DNA from: Glandiceps talaboti
Taxonomy: Eukaryota > Hemichordata > Enteropneusta > Spengelidae
Reading direction: 5' to 3'
Length of the DNA stretch: 64,000 nucleotides
NCBI RefSeq assembly: GCF_964340395.1
Contig: NC_135565.1
Coordinates: forward strand, 9,851,742-9,915,741
Part shown: positions 1 through 11,960 of the stretch, piece by piece
How the letters are laid out: each line of letters begins with the position of its first letter
Position numbering within the stretch: the stretch's first letter is position 1
Notes under the pieces: model-generated
What the model was told of the DNA's origin: nothing
Databases searched by the model: none
What the model saw: only the letters and a program-made list of their open reading frames with translations
Program-made: the position numbers and the translations under genes

Positions 1-543
1 TTAGAAAGCTGAGATCATCACTACAAGTAGATAGGATTTCCATTTGACTACTTAACATGTAACCTCTTTAAATGGGGACCAGCCACTGATTAGCTCTGTT
101 TTTGCTATTTGCCAGCCTCCAGTCACACAGATTTCAAAACTTAACTTTAATAATAGCGTCTTTTCTTTCATTTTTATGATGTATGGATTTCTTTCTTGTC
201 TAGTGATGTGTGTGTATTCCTCTTTGTGTGTGTATGAGACAAATAAATAAATAAATAACTAAATACATGTAGTTTAAACCTGTCCCCTCTGTGACGTCAT
301 ACCCCAAACTTGAGAACAAAAGGCAGTACCTGTAAGTTCGTGCCAGCTTGGGTCTGTCACTGATTGGCTGTTTTCATTCTTTTTTCTCACTTAAAATGCA
401 ATTTTGAATAGATAAATGTGAATCTACTGGTTAACAGACATATAAAGGACAGTTTTCAAGGTTGTGTCATGGGGCATTTAGAATCACTAACTTTGTAAAT
501 TACTGGTTAAGTACATTTTCCATGCTTTTTTTTGGTATTGTAG

Positions 544-3469
544 GTCCAAATGCTATATCAGTGAGTATTTCACCAGCTAATCACTATGTCATGGTTGGCT
601 TGGCATCAAGACGGCTTCATTGGCACGTTACATCAAAGCAGGTATGGTCATGGACAATCTACATATCAGACCTTATTTGCATACAACCAACTCCAGAACT
701 CTCTGATCACCTGCTAAATGTTTTTCATCTGCGGCAGAGATCCTTCATGAGCCATTGCATCCATAAAAACCACTTGAGGGTGGTCAAGCTGAAAGTGTCA
801 AATGCTTAGCAACACTATTGTTCTCAACATCATCGCACATGGCCACGCCAAATGCTCGACCACGATCACATGTTTGACAACCGTTGTTGCTAGGCATATT
901 TGCATAGCTCGCGAGATCTGCAACGAGACGTAAAATCCCTTATTGCAAATCAGTGTCATGTGTTGGATGTATTTTCTCACTTGCAGTGCCCCCAACTGTG
1001 GAATAAATTATCATTGGAATTATGACTGAAACCTACAACTATCATCTCGAGAAAGAATTTAATGACCTATCTATTCTCAAGAGCTTTCTTAATGTTCAAT
1101 GCCTCTGAATTTTATGTCCTAGTGGAAACTGGCACTTTAAAGATTGATTGAGTGAGTGAGTGAGTGAGTGAGTGAGTGAGTGAGTGAGTGAGTGAGTGAG
1201 TGAGTGAGTGAAAATAAAAAGTAAGATTGTTGATGACAAAAGATAATTTAGTAGTGATTGGTAGTCAAGTGATGAACTTTCAAATTATAAATAACCATGC
1301 CTAGCAACAAAGACCATACCCATAGTGATTGGTAGTCAAGTGATGAACTTTCAAATTATAAATAACCATGCCAAGCAACAAAGACCATACCCATAGTGAT
1401 TGGTAGTCAAGTGATGAACTTTCAAATTATAAATAACCATGCCTAGCAACAAAGACCATACCCATAGTGATTGGTAGTCAAGTGATGAACTTTCAAATAA
1501 TAAATAACTATGCCTAGCAACAAAGACCATACCCATAGTGATTGGTAGTCAAGTGATGAACTTTCAAATAATAAATAACTATGCCTAGCAACAAAGACCA
1601 TACACATAGTGATTGGTAGTCAAGTGATGAACTTTCAAATAATAAATAACTATGCCTAGCAACAAAGACCATACACATAGTGATTGGTAGTCAAGTGATG
1701 AACTTTCAAATAATAAATAACCATGCCTAGCAACAAAGACCATACACATAGTGATTGGTAGTCAAGTGATGAACTTTCAAATAATAAATAACTATGCCTA
1801 GCAACAAAGACCATACACATAGTGATCGATAGTCAAGTGATGAACTTTCAAATAATAAATAACTATGCCTAGCAAAAAGACCATACACATAGTGATTGGT
1901 AGTCAAGTGATGAACTTTCAAATAATAAATAACTATGCCTAGCAACAAAGACCATATCCATAGCAACAACTGAATGACATTATCTATTACAAAGGTAGTA
2001 ACATAGAGGGGTAGTTTAGTGAATGTACATTGTAATAAATACATATGCATAGCAACCATCACCATGCTCATAGCAATAACCAACAGCATTTATTGCATAC
2101 AAAGATTAAAATAGTGAATGCTTTTGTGTTTTAATGCTGTTAACACTATTTTTTGTAGATGGTTGCACAGATTTTCAGACTGAAGGAAGCATATGCTGGT
2201 GAGGACTCCTGTCAGCATGTACAAAATGTGATGCATCCATGTGATGTAGAAAGACGAACTCACGTCAGTGTCAACTCAGCCAGATGGTTACCATTGCCAG
2301 GTGAAGGTGTTGTGTATGGAACAAACAGAGGAGATTTACATATATGCAGAGTTAGGTAAGTAAGCTACATATATGCAGAGTTAGGTAAGTAATCTACATA
2401 AGGAAAGTTAGGCAAATAAGCTACATATAAGTAGAGTTAGGCAAGTGAGCTACATGTAAGGAGAGTTAGGCAAGTAAGCTAAACATAAGGGGAGTTAGGC
2501 AAGTGAGCTATATATAAGGAGAGTTAGGCAAGTGAGCTACATATAAGGAGAGTTAGGCAAGTGAGCTACATATAAGGAGAGTTAGGCAAGTGAGCTACAT
2601 ATAAGTAGAGTTAGGCAAGTGAGCTACTTATAAGGAGAGTTAGGCAAGTGAGCTACTTATAAGGAGAGTAAGGCAAGTGAGCTACTTCTAAGTAGAGTTA
2701 GGCAAGTGAGCTACATATAAGTAGAGTTAGGCAAGTGAGCTACTTATAAGGAGAGTTAGGCAAGTGAGCTACTTATAAGGAGAGTTAGACAAGTGAGCTA
2801 CTTCTCAGTAGAGTTAGGCAAGTGAGCTACATATAAGTAGAGTTAGGCAAGTGAGTTACCTAAAAGTAGAATTTGGTTTGTGCTTGGTTATTAGCATGAG
2901 CTGTACGTAAACTGACAATACATCATTAATGTACTTTCAGATTACCACCAATTCCTGAAGAAACATCTTGTCGCTGTGACAACTCAACTAGTGGGGCAAG
3001 AAGTCGAACCCAACAATCATCACAGTCAACGGATAACATGTACACACGCCGAAATATTGACACTGCTGGACGTGTGCGAGATTATCAAATGCTGGGAGTT
3101 GTCGGTCTTGGACTCACTCTCCCACCAGAAACTAGCACCACTGCCACTCAGACTGTCTCAGTCAGGGTCCAAAGCACTAGCACGCAAACAGAGAATTCAG
3201 GTGGTGAGGCAGAGGGTGACGCAACTAATGACACACAAGGAAATACACAGGGTAATACTACAAGTGGTAGAGACACTAATGTGGATTCACCAGAGAGTGA
3301 AACTAGCAATCTTCAGGATGACCATTCCAACTTTTCAGTCAGTAGCAATAGTAACCAGTCAGTACACAATTACTTTGACACAAGTAGTGACACATCGGGT
3401 GGCAGAACAGAGGACACAAATAGTGATGTACCAGAAGTTGACTCTGGGTCAAATGATGAGGACACATAA
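544..3469 (+). CDS. AMBRA1: AMBRA1 C-terminal part (last three coding exons)
   Basis: AMBRA1 is a WD40 scaffold that promotes autophagy through Beclin-1/VPS34 and acts as a DDB1-CUL4 substrate receptor. Three exons are visible: 544-641, 2159-2355 and 2941-3469 (stop at 3467-3469). Each has AG/GT borders and compatible phases. The first encodes [11 protein letters not shown]...[10 protein letters not shown], the second [10 protein letters not shown]...[11 protein letters not shown]...[12 protein letters not shown], the third a low-complexity Ser/Thr/Gln-rich acidic tail with STQT motifs. These blocks match the C-terminal second WD40 segment of vertebrate AMBRA1 in the same order, and TQT-type motifs are known in its tail as dynein light chain sites. 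The N-terminal exons lie left of the window. No AATAAA was found close to the stop, so the 3' UTR end is unknown. Family identity is firm; the symbol assumes orthology. Confidence 0.9.
1147..1211. repeat. (TGAG)n microsatellite
   Basis: About 16 near-perfect TGAG units in the AMBRA1 intron between the exons at 544-641 and 2159-2355. Confidence 0.95.
1252..1965. repeat. 71-bp minisatellite, about 10 copies, AMBRA1 intron
   Basis: Units begin TAGTGATTGGTAGTCAAG at 1252, 1323, 1394, 1465, 1536 and so on, every 71 bp. One unit near 1862 is shortened. Copies differ by a few substitutions (ATTATA versus ATAATA, ACCATACC versus ACCATACA). Each unit carries ATGCCTAGCAACAA, a motif also seen as single copies near 870-895 (reverse), 2045-2055, 39765 (partial, reverse), 50850 and 50930, so the array probably expanded from a dispersed repeat. 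Confidence 0.95.
2356..2870. repeat. 29-bp minisatellite of splice-donor-like units
   Basis: About 18 units of roughly 29 bp start exactly at the 5' splice site of the AMBRA1 exon ending at 2355. The exon end plus donor, GAGTTAG|GTAAGT, is repeated as GAGTTAG|GTAAGT at 2385 and then as GAGTTAGGCAAGTGAGCTAC in most later units. The array fills nearly all of the intron before the acceptor at 2940. Use of the second donor would add 29 nt and read straight into TAA. Confidence 0.92.
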
Positions 3470-4003
3470 GTAAAAGACAGTTAACTTTAGAAGAAGGGTT
3501 GAAAGGGCTCACTTTTATCGCCGATATTTCCGTAGATGCTGACACAACAAAGTTTGATAGTATTACAATGTGATGTATGTTACAGAGAGAAGCTACACAA
3601 ATTGAAACAGTCCAACTTTACATGGTCTAGATGCTATCCATGGCATCAAATCTCAAAATCTCTCTTCAACCTGTCTAGCTCAACAAGAAATCATTAACCA
3701 AAAGTTGTGCATGCAAATGAGTAAACCCCCAACTGTTAGAATGATGTAAACAATGAATACATAAGTAGCATCCCCAACTGAAAAATATACCATATTTGGA
3801 CATTATGTAAATGACCATTAACTATACCATATTTGGACATTATGTAAATGACCACTAACTTATGATTGGGCAGAATTATGTGATAATAGACATGATGTTA
3901 ATGACAGTGTGGGTGGCTTAGCATGAGTTTGAAATTTCATCTTAGGTCTCATTGAGCTGGATGTAAAGAGAGATCTTGAGAGATACCGCAAATAGCACTA
4001 GAC
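3470..4003. other. AMBRA1 3' flank
   Basis: Noncoding; probably begins with AMBRA1 3' UTR. It contains a two-copy tandem repeat of about 38 bp at 3786-3860 (ACCATATTTGGACATTATG occurs twice). No ORF of interest. Confidence 0.6.
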
Positions 4004-4432
4004 CAGTCTGATTGAAATCCGATGTAATGTACACTTTTTGATTTCTTTTTGGCTGTTACGTTTAGTGTCATTTGTTCTTGTGAGCGCTTGTTACATACAT
4101 CTGACACAGCACTGTGGCGTTCCAGTACCAAGTCTAAGCACTGAGTGAATTCACTGAGTGAAAAGAGCACGAGCTCTGTCTGAAAAGAGCACGAGCACAG
4201 AGTGCAGACAGTGATGTTGTCGTTATTGTTTCTGTCTTTCTTTAATTTTGAACGTTGAGTGTATATATTGTAAGACAGATTCTGATTGGTGACTCGTAAG
4301 TACAAGATTGGAACACCTATGGTATTGTATCAGATCTTTGTAACGAGCACTCACAAAAGAACAAACGACAGTAAACGTTACAGTCAAAAAGAAATCACAA
4401 AGTGTACAATACATCAGATTTTAATCAGATTG
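4004..4432. mobile_element. Mutator-like MITE, copy 1
   Basis: A 429-bp non-coding element with long terminal inverted repeats of over 100 bp. The left end begins CAGTCTGATTGAAATCC and the right end is the reverse complement of CAATCTGATTAAAATCTG. It is flanked by a perfect 9-bp direct repeat, GCACTAGAC, at 3995-4003 and 4433-4441. Long inverted repeats with a 9-bp target duplication are typical of Mutator-like (MULE) elements. A second copy lies at 27310-27783. Confidence 0.8.
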
Positions 4433-4979
4433 GCACTAGACCAAACTTTAAACTTTGGGTTGTGTTATAGAAAGAAGTGAGAATTGTGTTTTAACTCTTC
4501 TACACAAATTAACAGTTTGACTTCACACTGTAGGGTTGTGTCATCGAAGGTACAATTTTTTTAAGTGATTCATTTTACAAATATGACCCAGTGTTAGCCC
4601 AATTCTTTACACTTTTTCTTAATGATTTTAGATTTTTATTTGTCCAAAAAATGTTTCATCTCTGCTTTGTATTTGAAATCTAAAGCTAGCAGAAAAGTTA
4701 ACAGTCATTGAAATCAATGAAAATGTGTAACATGATTTGATAACCAATATGCAATCCTAAGTGATAATGCTGGGATGAGAAAGACTGGGGGTTCGTTTGT
4801 AGTTACTGATTTAAGGGTGAACAGAAGGATTGCCCTCCATAACTACATGGTAAACAAGAACAAAGTTATTTGTGATTACAAAAACTGTAGTAGATTGATG
4901 ATTGATCTGTAAGTATCAATTTAATGATGTGTTACCCACAATGCATCATTCAATATGGTGGGCCTGCATCATTGAATCA

Positions 4980-5360
4980 TTTGTACACTATTCCTAACAC
5001 CAAAAAAAAAATTGTTTGGTTCCATTTACCCACCCCCCACCTATCACTGCCGACCCTAAACTTTTTTTATGTATTCAAGAAAAAATAAACGAAGAAATAG
5101 TGGATACAGAAACTGACATCGACATAAAATGACAATATAAACCTGTTCTGCCAATCTGTAATGGCTGTACATCTCAAGGGAAGAAACCAATAACACAGAG
5201 ACCATATGGAAAAACAACAGAAAACATAACTACCTGAACTAGAAGCTCGCACATAAAAAAAAGTCAAAAAAAATTTTTTACCTACCCCACATATTCTAAA
5301 ATTGAGTGTAATCAGAACCACACAATTTTTTTTTAGGCCTAATGACTTTACCACAGGTCT
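4980..5360 (-). repeat. Interspersed repeat shared with 34200-34400 and 51700-51770
   Basis: The stretch from AATTGTTTGGTTCC through CCGACCCTAAACTTTTTTTA to the AATGGCTGTACATCT region recurs in the opposite orientation at about 34200-34400, and in part near 51709-51765 (TTTAGGGTCGGC...GGAACCAAACA). No coding capacity was recognised; family unknown. Confidence 0.6.
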
Positions 5361-6835
5361 GGCATTAAGCTAATAAGCAGTCATTTCCCAACAACCCATC
5401 TTGCCAAAGTCATTTCAGGAAAAAAAAGCATGACATTGTACATGGTAGCTTGTAAGGTACACCATAGCTGGGTGCCTTTACTTATCAGTCAATGCTTGTG
5501 ATAGCTAGAGCTACTCAGTAAGGGCAGACCAACACAACATATATCTTACAGTCCCACAGCCTAGTCATTAAACCATATTTGGAAGTGCTAATTTGCATGC
5601 TATTTACATATTTTGTATTATGTTGGACTCGTACATTGTCCCATGTACATCAGCGAGCCAATTTAAGGAAGTTAAGTGCTAAAACTTGCCACATGAATAC
5701 CAATCTTACACAAAGCAGTCAATAAAATACATGTGAAATGATTTCTTGATTTCAAAATTTTGCATCGTAGAAAACAACTGTGTATTCAAATCAAGGAGAC
5801 CATAAATTATTGCCATGACAACCATAGAGAAGAGGATTTTAGAAGTATGTACACAGACAGTAGAGCACAGTTCTGACTCATACCTCTTGTCAAAAGTCTG
5901 CTTCCTATAGCACTCCTAGTGTCCTAAATATACAATTCTTTTGTTTTTCTGGTGTCTGCGATATGACGTGTACATTTGCATACTTATTGCAGACATTTCC
6001 AGACCTGTCCATTAAACCTATACTCTAGTTCTTATAAAATACGAGTTACGATTACATCCACTCTCTTGCATGTAGTCATTACTTTTGCACAGAAATCTGT
6101 GCTCTAACCCAGACAGCATTCATATAAAACCGATTATATCCACTCTCTCACATAGTCATTACTTTTGCATAGAATTCTGTGCTCCCCCTACAGCGTTCAT
6201 ATAAACGTGATGATGTCATCGCATCCCCTTGTGATTCAGTTTCAGACTAGAGGTGGAATTTGATTACATGCTAAATTCCCGCGATAGTCAAAAGAGCTGT
6301 AACTAATTGAATGTTATTATCAATGAGCAATTGTCGGAAAGAAGTAACCAATTACAACTGCCTGTCAATTTGTGATGGATTACTACTGACATGCATGCGC
6401 CATTAACCCTTCACCCAGCTTGGGTTTAGAAAGATTAACAGTAAAATGTTTGACTTTGACCAGACAAGAGAATGGATGTAACAGTAACTCATATCGTATA
6501 GGAACTAAATCATAAGAATAACCAAGAAGATTTGGAAAATGTTGTTTTCAGAGAATGTCCAAGAATCAAACACCTGTCAAATCACTTTCCTCTTCCACAC
6601 CGATAAGTATAACAATGAAAGATTTACACTATATAGATAATAGATTATAATTATTTCCCATGGTACTTGCCAAAATACCTTCATATAGAGTTGTTGAAAT
6701 ATTTTTCATCAAGCTTTCAAAGCATGGACATTGTTTTTGTGTCTATGAAATAGTCAATGATTATGTCTCGCACCCACCTTAAAAAATGTATGTACATGTA
6801 ATATACTAGTATGTTGTAGGTTATCCATATTGAAG
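5361..6835. other. Intergenic, no gene seen
   Basis: AT-rich noncoding DNA. One diverged tandem duplication of about 95 bp at 6046-6205 repeats TCCACTCTCT...CATAGTCATTACTTTTGCA...TCTGTGCTC. Nothing else was recognised. Confidence 0.5.
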
Positions 6836-6841
6836 TCAGTT

Positions 6842-6932
6842 ATATACATACATACATACATACATACATACATACATACATACATACACACATACATGCA
6901 TACATGCATACATACACACACACATACATACA

Positions 6933-6966
<34 letters not shown>

Positions 6967-7140
6967 CATACATACATACATACATACATACATACATACA
7001 TACATACATACATACATACATACATACATACACACACACACATACATGCATACATACACACACACACACACACACATACATACATACATACATACATACA
7101 TACATACAGTGTACATACAGACAGACCGACAGACAGACAT
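6842..7140. repeat. (CATA)n/(CACA)n microsatellite
   Basis: About 300 bp of CATA tetranucleotides interrupted by CA runs and ending in a short CAGA stretch. It creates long open frames in several phases on both strands, but they encode only Thr-His-Ile-Tyr or Met-Tyr-Val-Cys periodicities and are not genes. Confidence 0.97.
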
Positions 7141-7686
7141 ACATGCACATCCACAATCACTTTAAATTCTTTATTGTATCAAACCTTTTACATGATTACT
7201 GTTGTAATGGAGTATTTGTCCTGTGAAAAGTTTGTATGATTCTTAAAATGTTGATATTTCGTGTTTTGACCAGGATAACTAAGAATTACCTCAACTGCTG
7301 TGAACACTACTTTTACCAGAGATGTACATGTATTACTTATTGACGCTTTTACTAGGGATGTATTGATAATGTTGACCTCACGTTTTGTACTAGGAATGTA
7401 TAATTAATTATACCTTCCATATATTAAGATATCTGTTAATAATGACCTCTTACTGGGAAATATCTGGTAGTATTGATCTTGTTTACTAGGGATATAGAAG
7501 TTATAATTAGACAGTGTCAGTGATTGGCTTAGACATTGTCACATGGTATGGCTCAGTGACATCAATTTGCATATAGAGGGAAATATTTGTTTTCTATTTT
7601 CCCTAGGGCACTAATACAGTAGCACAGGTGTCATGTGACATGTCGGTGATTTGCTTTGACTATGGGAAAGAATGTGATGTGTTATA

Positions 7687-7858
7687 AAACACTTATTGCC
7701 TTGCCTTATTCGGGCACTAGTAGATGTTATAAAACCCCATGTGCTGTTATGTAGCAACTATTTTCCTCAGCTTTCAGCCTCGAGAAATAGTAGCTGCATA
7801 ACAACCCTCAGGGTAACAGATGTCTACTCGTGCCTTCATAGCGAGGCGATAAGTGTTT
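7687..7858. mobile_element. Foldback element, 172 bp
   Basis: An almost complete hairpin. The left arm AAACACTTATTGCCTTGC...GGGCACTAGTAGA pairs with the right arm ...TCTACTCGTGCC...GGCGATAAGTGTTT. Arms are about 85 bp with mismatches and hardly any loop. No clear target duplication. Confidence 0.7.
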
Positions 7859-8059
7859 AATATTGACCTCATTTGCTATGGATATATCGGTTTATATTCA
7901 ATGCTTTTCAGTTGTATTGTGACATAAAGTTAACACTTATGTAGTGATATTTCCATAAATCAGCTATTGTAACCATGGTAATAGTTTATCCAAATTGACT
8001 CATTTCAGAGTATAACACTTTTATAGGTCACTTACAACTGGATTGGGGTCTGATATTGT

Positions 8060-8297
8060 TTTCGACCTTAGGTCAGGTTCATGTTTGTATTATTGACACT
8101 AGATCAGGGTCTGTATTTGTATTATCAACCCCAGATCAGGGTCCACATTTGTATTATCCACTTTAGATCAGGGTCTGTATTTATATTATCTCAACTTTAC
8201 ATCAGGGTTCATATTTGTATAATCAACTCTAGGTCAGGGTCTGTATTTGTATTATTCACCTTAGATCAGGGTCCACATTTGTATTATCAACCTTAGC
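8060..8297. repeat. 32-34-bp minisatellite, about 7 copies
   Basis: Degenerate units built on AGATCAGGGTCTGTATTTGT start near 8069, 8101, 8133, 8165, 8199, 8233 and 8263. A short open frame across it is periodic and not considered coding. Confidence 0.85.
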
Positions 8298-11200
8298 AAA
8301 TAGTGCCAAATTTATGATGAACTCCATGAGGGGTATAATATTCTATTGTTAGTGGGGTCTGCAATTTTTGCATTTTCAATCTGTACAACTTCTGCAAAAG
8401 TTAAGAAATGTTTTTTTATTGGAATAGGCAAAAGTTACAGGTCATTGTCAATGGTGAGGAAACTTTACAGGGGTATATCGTTATATGATTACCCTTAGTA
8501 GTTGTTGCTAACATTACTACTGACTTTCAGAGGTAATATTAAATTAAATCTAGCAGGGCAATACACACATTTATAGGGAAATGTCAATGTCATTTACTGA
8601 AACCCTAGTGAGGGGGATATTGTTTATTATTAACCTTGTGAAGGGTAGTATGAATGTATAAAAAGGGTAAAGCGTACATTTGTAGGTATATGTTGTTCAG
8701 TTTTGGAAATCCTAGCCGGGAGATATTGTTTGTTATTAACCTGGAGGAGTGTCATATTTATAGAGTAAACCCCAGAAGGGTGATAAGTACGTGTTGTTCA
8801 GTTTCTGACAAGTTAGCCAGGGTATATAGTTTGTTTACTACCATTTCAAGTGATATGAAGTATTTCTTGACGTGTAGGAGTTTAGGTTTTACAATATACG
8901 TCATACCAGGATAGAGGAAACATTTTCATAATTCATCATTTGGTTTCTGAATTCGTAGTTAATACACATGTAAGGTCTGGAGTATGTTCCTCAACATTGT
9001 AAATGTTGTAAAGTTGTTTTTGACTTTGAAGAGGGTAATATATTAATGTAACATCCAAATTGGTACTGGATGTATTCATTGGCATATGTTCAGGTTTTTT
9101 TTAAATATAAGCCAGGATCTGTTGTTTATTCCTAAATATTAAGGAGTAGTTTATTTCAAATGCTAAGGCCTCGGCCCATCGCACAAAACATTTTACATAA
9201 CAATAGAGAAGAAAAAGAACAAAGAACTGAATATCATTCTACTAATAATTAACGGAAAAATACTTAAAGGTAAAAATATGACAGGGGAGAACATATACAT
9301 CTATGTTTGCTGTACAAAAGTAGTACGAGTGTTGAAAGCTTTATGAACAAAAACTGATAGTTTGTATTGGACTACTTCATTCTTGCATGCCAGTAAGGAA
9401 AAACATTTTTCTTTCGTGGGATGAACTCTAAATCTTTGAGGAATAAAATCTACTCTATGGTCTAGATACAGTGAATATTGAGAGAATTTAAGTTTTCACA
9501 TGATTTCTTAAGGAGCTAGTTGTGTGCTAGGACCATGCAAAATAATCCAACTTTTAGTTCAAGAAGTCACAAGATTTCTTAGTGAGTTACTTGTGTGTCA
9601 GGTCCTGGGAAAGTATTCCCAATTTTAGTCCAAGAAATCTCAACATTTGTTATAGAGTCGTATGTTGGGAACAGGCAAAGTGTTCCATATTTTACATATA
9701 GTGGTGTGTGTATGTGTAGAACCAAGGCATTTAAGAAACGTGGTAATTTTTTTTTCTGTTCTGTGGCTCATTTTGCTGAAATATTTACAAAAGTGGTAAA
9801 GAATCCATTGTGTTTTATCTATTTGTGACAAAATTTCTTCTCACTAACTTGATGTAATTTTCTTAACCCAATTTTTACTGTACGCTTTCAACAGATATGA
9901 TGTCTTTTGTTTAAAAGCAAGTCATAACTTAACTATCACATCCTAGAGTTTTGGCCATTGACTTTCTAATCTAGTGATTCTACATCAACGCCAAGATTGA
10001 TGAGTTTTCCTGCAAGTACATGTAAATCGGTTCTGAATGTGAAATTGCCACCAAGAGCTAATCATTGTAGCATTTATATTATAAACAATGACGTTATTAT
10101 GTCCACACATGACTTACATTCATACTGAAAGCTAGAGTTAGGTCGTAAATGTAACCTTTTGAATGAAGTAGTCAAATACAAGAACCTGTTAATGTGTGAG
10201 AGTTACTGCTGACATTTCCGGAAATACCAGTTGGCGGCCATCTTGGATAATGGAGGCCATATTGAATTTTCAAGTGGCTAGCGTTATTTTCATAATCAGT
10301 ACACTCAATGAAGTGTACAAACCAATTTTCATGGTTTTAGCACAAAGGGAATGATCATGTCACTTTATCTGCTCCATTATAACATGATTCAGTTGTTTGT
10401 AAGACTTCCCAGCATGATATTTAACAACTCACAGTACTTGGCATTCATGTAGAATCACTAAATTAAGAAGCCAACAATAAAGTCTCTGGGCTAAATCTTG
10501 CAGTAAACCAGCAAAAGATTTCATTAGCACTTATTGCCGTCCTAGCATTTCGTTGTAATGAGTGTGTAAAACTTACGATGTAACAACACATGGACACTTC
10601 TATGGTTAAAGGTTGTATACGTGTTAGACTTGCTTGATTGGAGTGGGGTCATCAACCTCATTTCACTGTAAAAGTACTCTCGTCTTAGATTATTGAAGTC
10701 AAGGATAGACTTTGAGAGTAATAAAGATATTAAAAACTTAAAATTAAAATGTGTGTGTTTATTAAACGTGCTAGGTTTTCTGTATCATTTATATAAACAT
10801 TTACAATGCACACATACATACACACACACACATACATACATACATACATACATACATACATACATACATACATAGCGTGTTTGATAATTTTGGCCAAGCG
10901 TGAATATTTCCTCATGTGTGCACCTGAATGTGAGCATTCTTCTCACGATTTTCTCGTAAGAGTGCATGCTTTGCGATAATATAATTACAAAATGTTTGCC
11001 CTAGTCTAAAACACAGGTGAATACACTTCTACGTCAATAACTACAGTATTATCATAGTTTTAGAAAACTCTCAACCTGATAACATTGTGACATCATTAGC
11101 TAACATGTACAAGTTGGTATGCAAATTAATGCTACGAGATGTCCGTTGAAATATTGAAGTGTCAATTTCAACCAGTTCAACCAACATAAAAGAAACTATG

Positions 11201-11370
11201 CAGTGTATCAAAACAAAAGAGTTGAAATGTTTGGGGTGAAATTTACCAACAATTATTTCTATTTGGTTTGTATATGACAAGAGCTATATATTGGTAGAAC
11301 TGCCCAATACACACCAGTATATTTACAATTATGAAATGGACAAGTGAAAAACAATAATTAGAATAGAAAA
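8298..11370. other. Intergenic with diverged tandem motifs, no gene seen
   Basis: Contains loosely repeated blocks at 8590-8890 (GGATATTGTTTATTATTAACC-like, spacing about 140 bp), a roughly 85-bp diverged duplication at 9490-9680, and a CATA/CACA microsatellite at 10808-10873. No ORF with recognisable protein sequence. Confidence 0.5.
10808..10873. repeat. (CACA/CATA)n microsatellite
   Basis: Simple-sequence run of CACATA and CATA units in intergenic DNA. Confidence 0.95.
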
Positions 11371-11374
11371 CGTC

Positions 11375-11380
11375 TTTATT
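11375..11380 (-). promoter_or_regulatory. Candidate polyadenylation signal AATAAA (minus strand)
   Basis: The plus-strand TTTATT reads AATAAA on the minus strand, 227 bp downstream of the last minus-strand stop at 11607. It would suit the transcript of the 11607-13009 gene. Confidence 0.4.
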
Positions 11381-11606
11381 GTTATTTTTTCCGAGAATCA
11401 ATAGGACAGTACAATACAGCTATTTTGAAAAGGCTAATTTTGAAACGAATGCGATATTTCGATCCATCTTCTAAAAATGAAATCATGGTCCATGGTCAAA
11501 ATGTCACATTTGTTTCTAATTTAACTTTCCAAAGTATCTGTATATTACTGGAGACTTCTCTAACATCTGTGATTGTACTGTTTTAATAAATAGAAAGTAC
11601 TACCCC

Positions 11607-11917
11607 TCAATATTCTGAGTCCGCCCCTGTCATAAATTCCGGTTGTTTCCTATTTGTGCAAACAATATACCTGTTCTGATGACGTTGGACGACATCCCTT
11701 ATTCTACATCTTACTACAGTAGCAGGACGAATAATGTAAATGTCTTGCACATCTCGAGTTAGAATGCGTAAATTTGCACGGACGTGATCTGCTATCAGTT
11801 GATAATTGTAAGCATATTGACCCATAGCTTCCAAAATCAATTGACGTTCAGTAGGTGTCACAGGAACCCGGATAACACGTCCGCCCGGCCACTTTTTCAT
11901 GACAATTCCCTGGAAAA
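11607..11917 (-). CDS. Small ORF, possible SANT/Myb-like, likely last exon of the upstream minus-strand gene
   Basis: A 97-codon ORF starts at ATG 11900 and can be extended upstream in frame to a good acceptor (TTTTCCAG just before 11917). It encodes PTERQLILEAMGQYAYNYQL and IADH...ILTRDVQDIYII, a spacing of Leu/Ala, Tyr-Asn-Tyr, Ile-Ala and a Thr-x2-Val-Gln-Asp helix that recalls the SANT/Myb fold. It lies only 60 bp from the stop of the preceding ORF in the same direction. It may be a separate exon or a second ORF of the same transcript; no convincing donor was found before the stop at 11961. The domain call is inference. Confidence 0.4.
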
Positions 11918-11960
11918 CGTGTTCGAAATACTTTGATAACTAATTCTAACCATGGATGTA

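Noticed and set aside
2976-3473. 165-codon frame overlapping the AMBRA1 last exon
   Set aside because: The other frame (stop at 3469) joins the upstream exon in phase and gives the STQT-containing tail expected of AMBRA1.
6754-7239. Long open frames on both strands (His-Thr-Tyr-Ile or Cys-Met-Tyr-Val periodic proteins)
   Set aside because: They follow the CATA/CACA microsatellite exactly and exist in all frames. No non-repetitive coding sequence.
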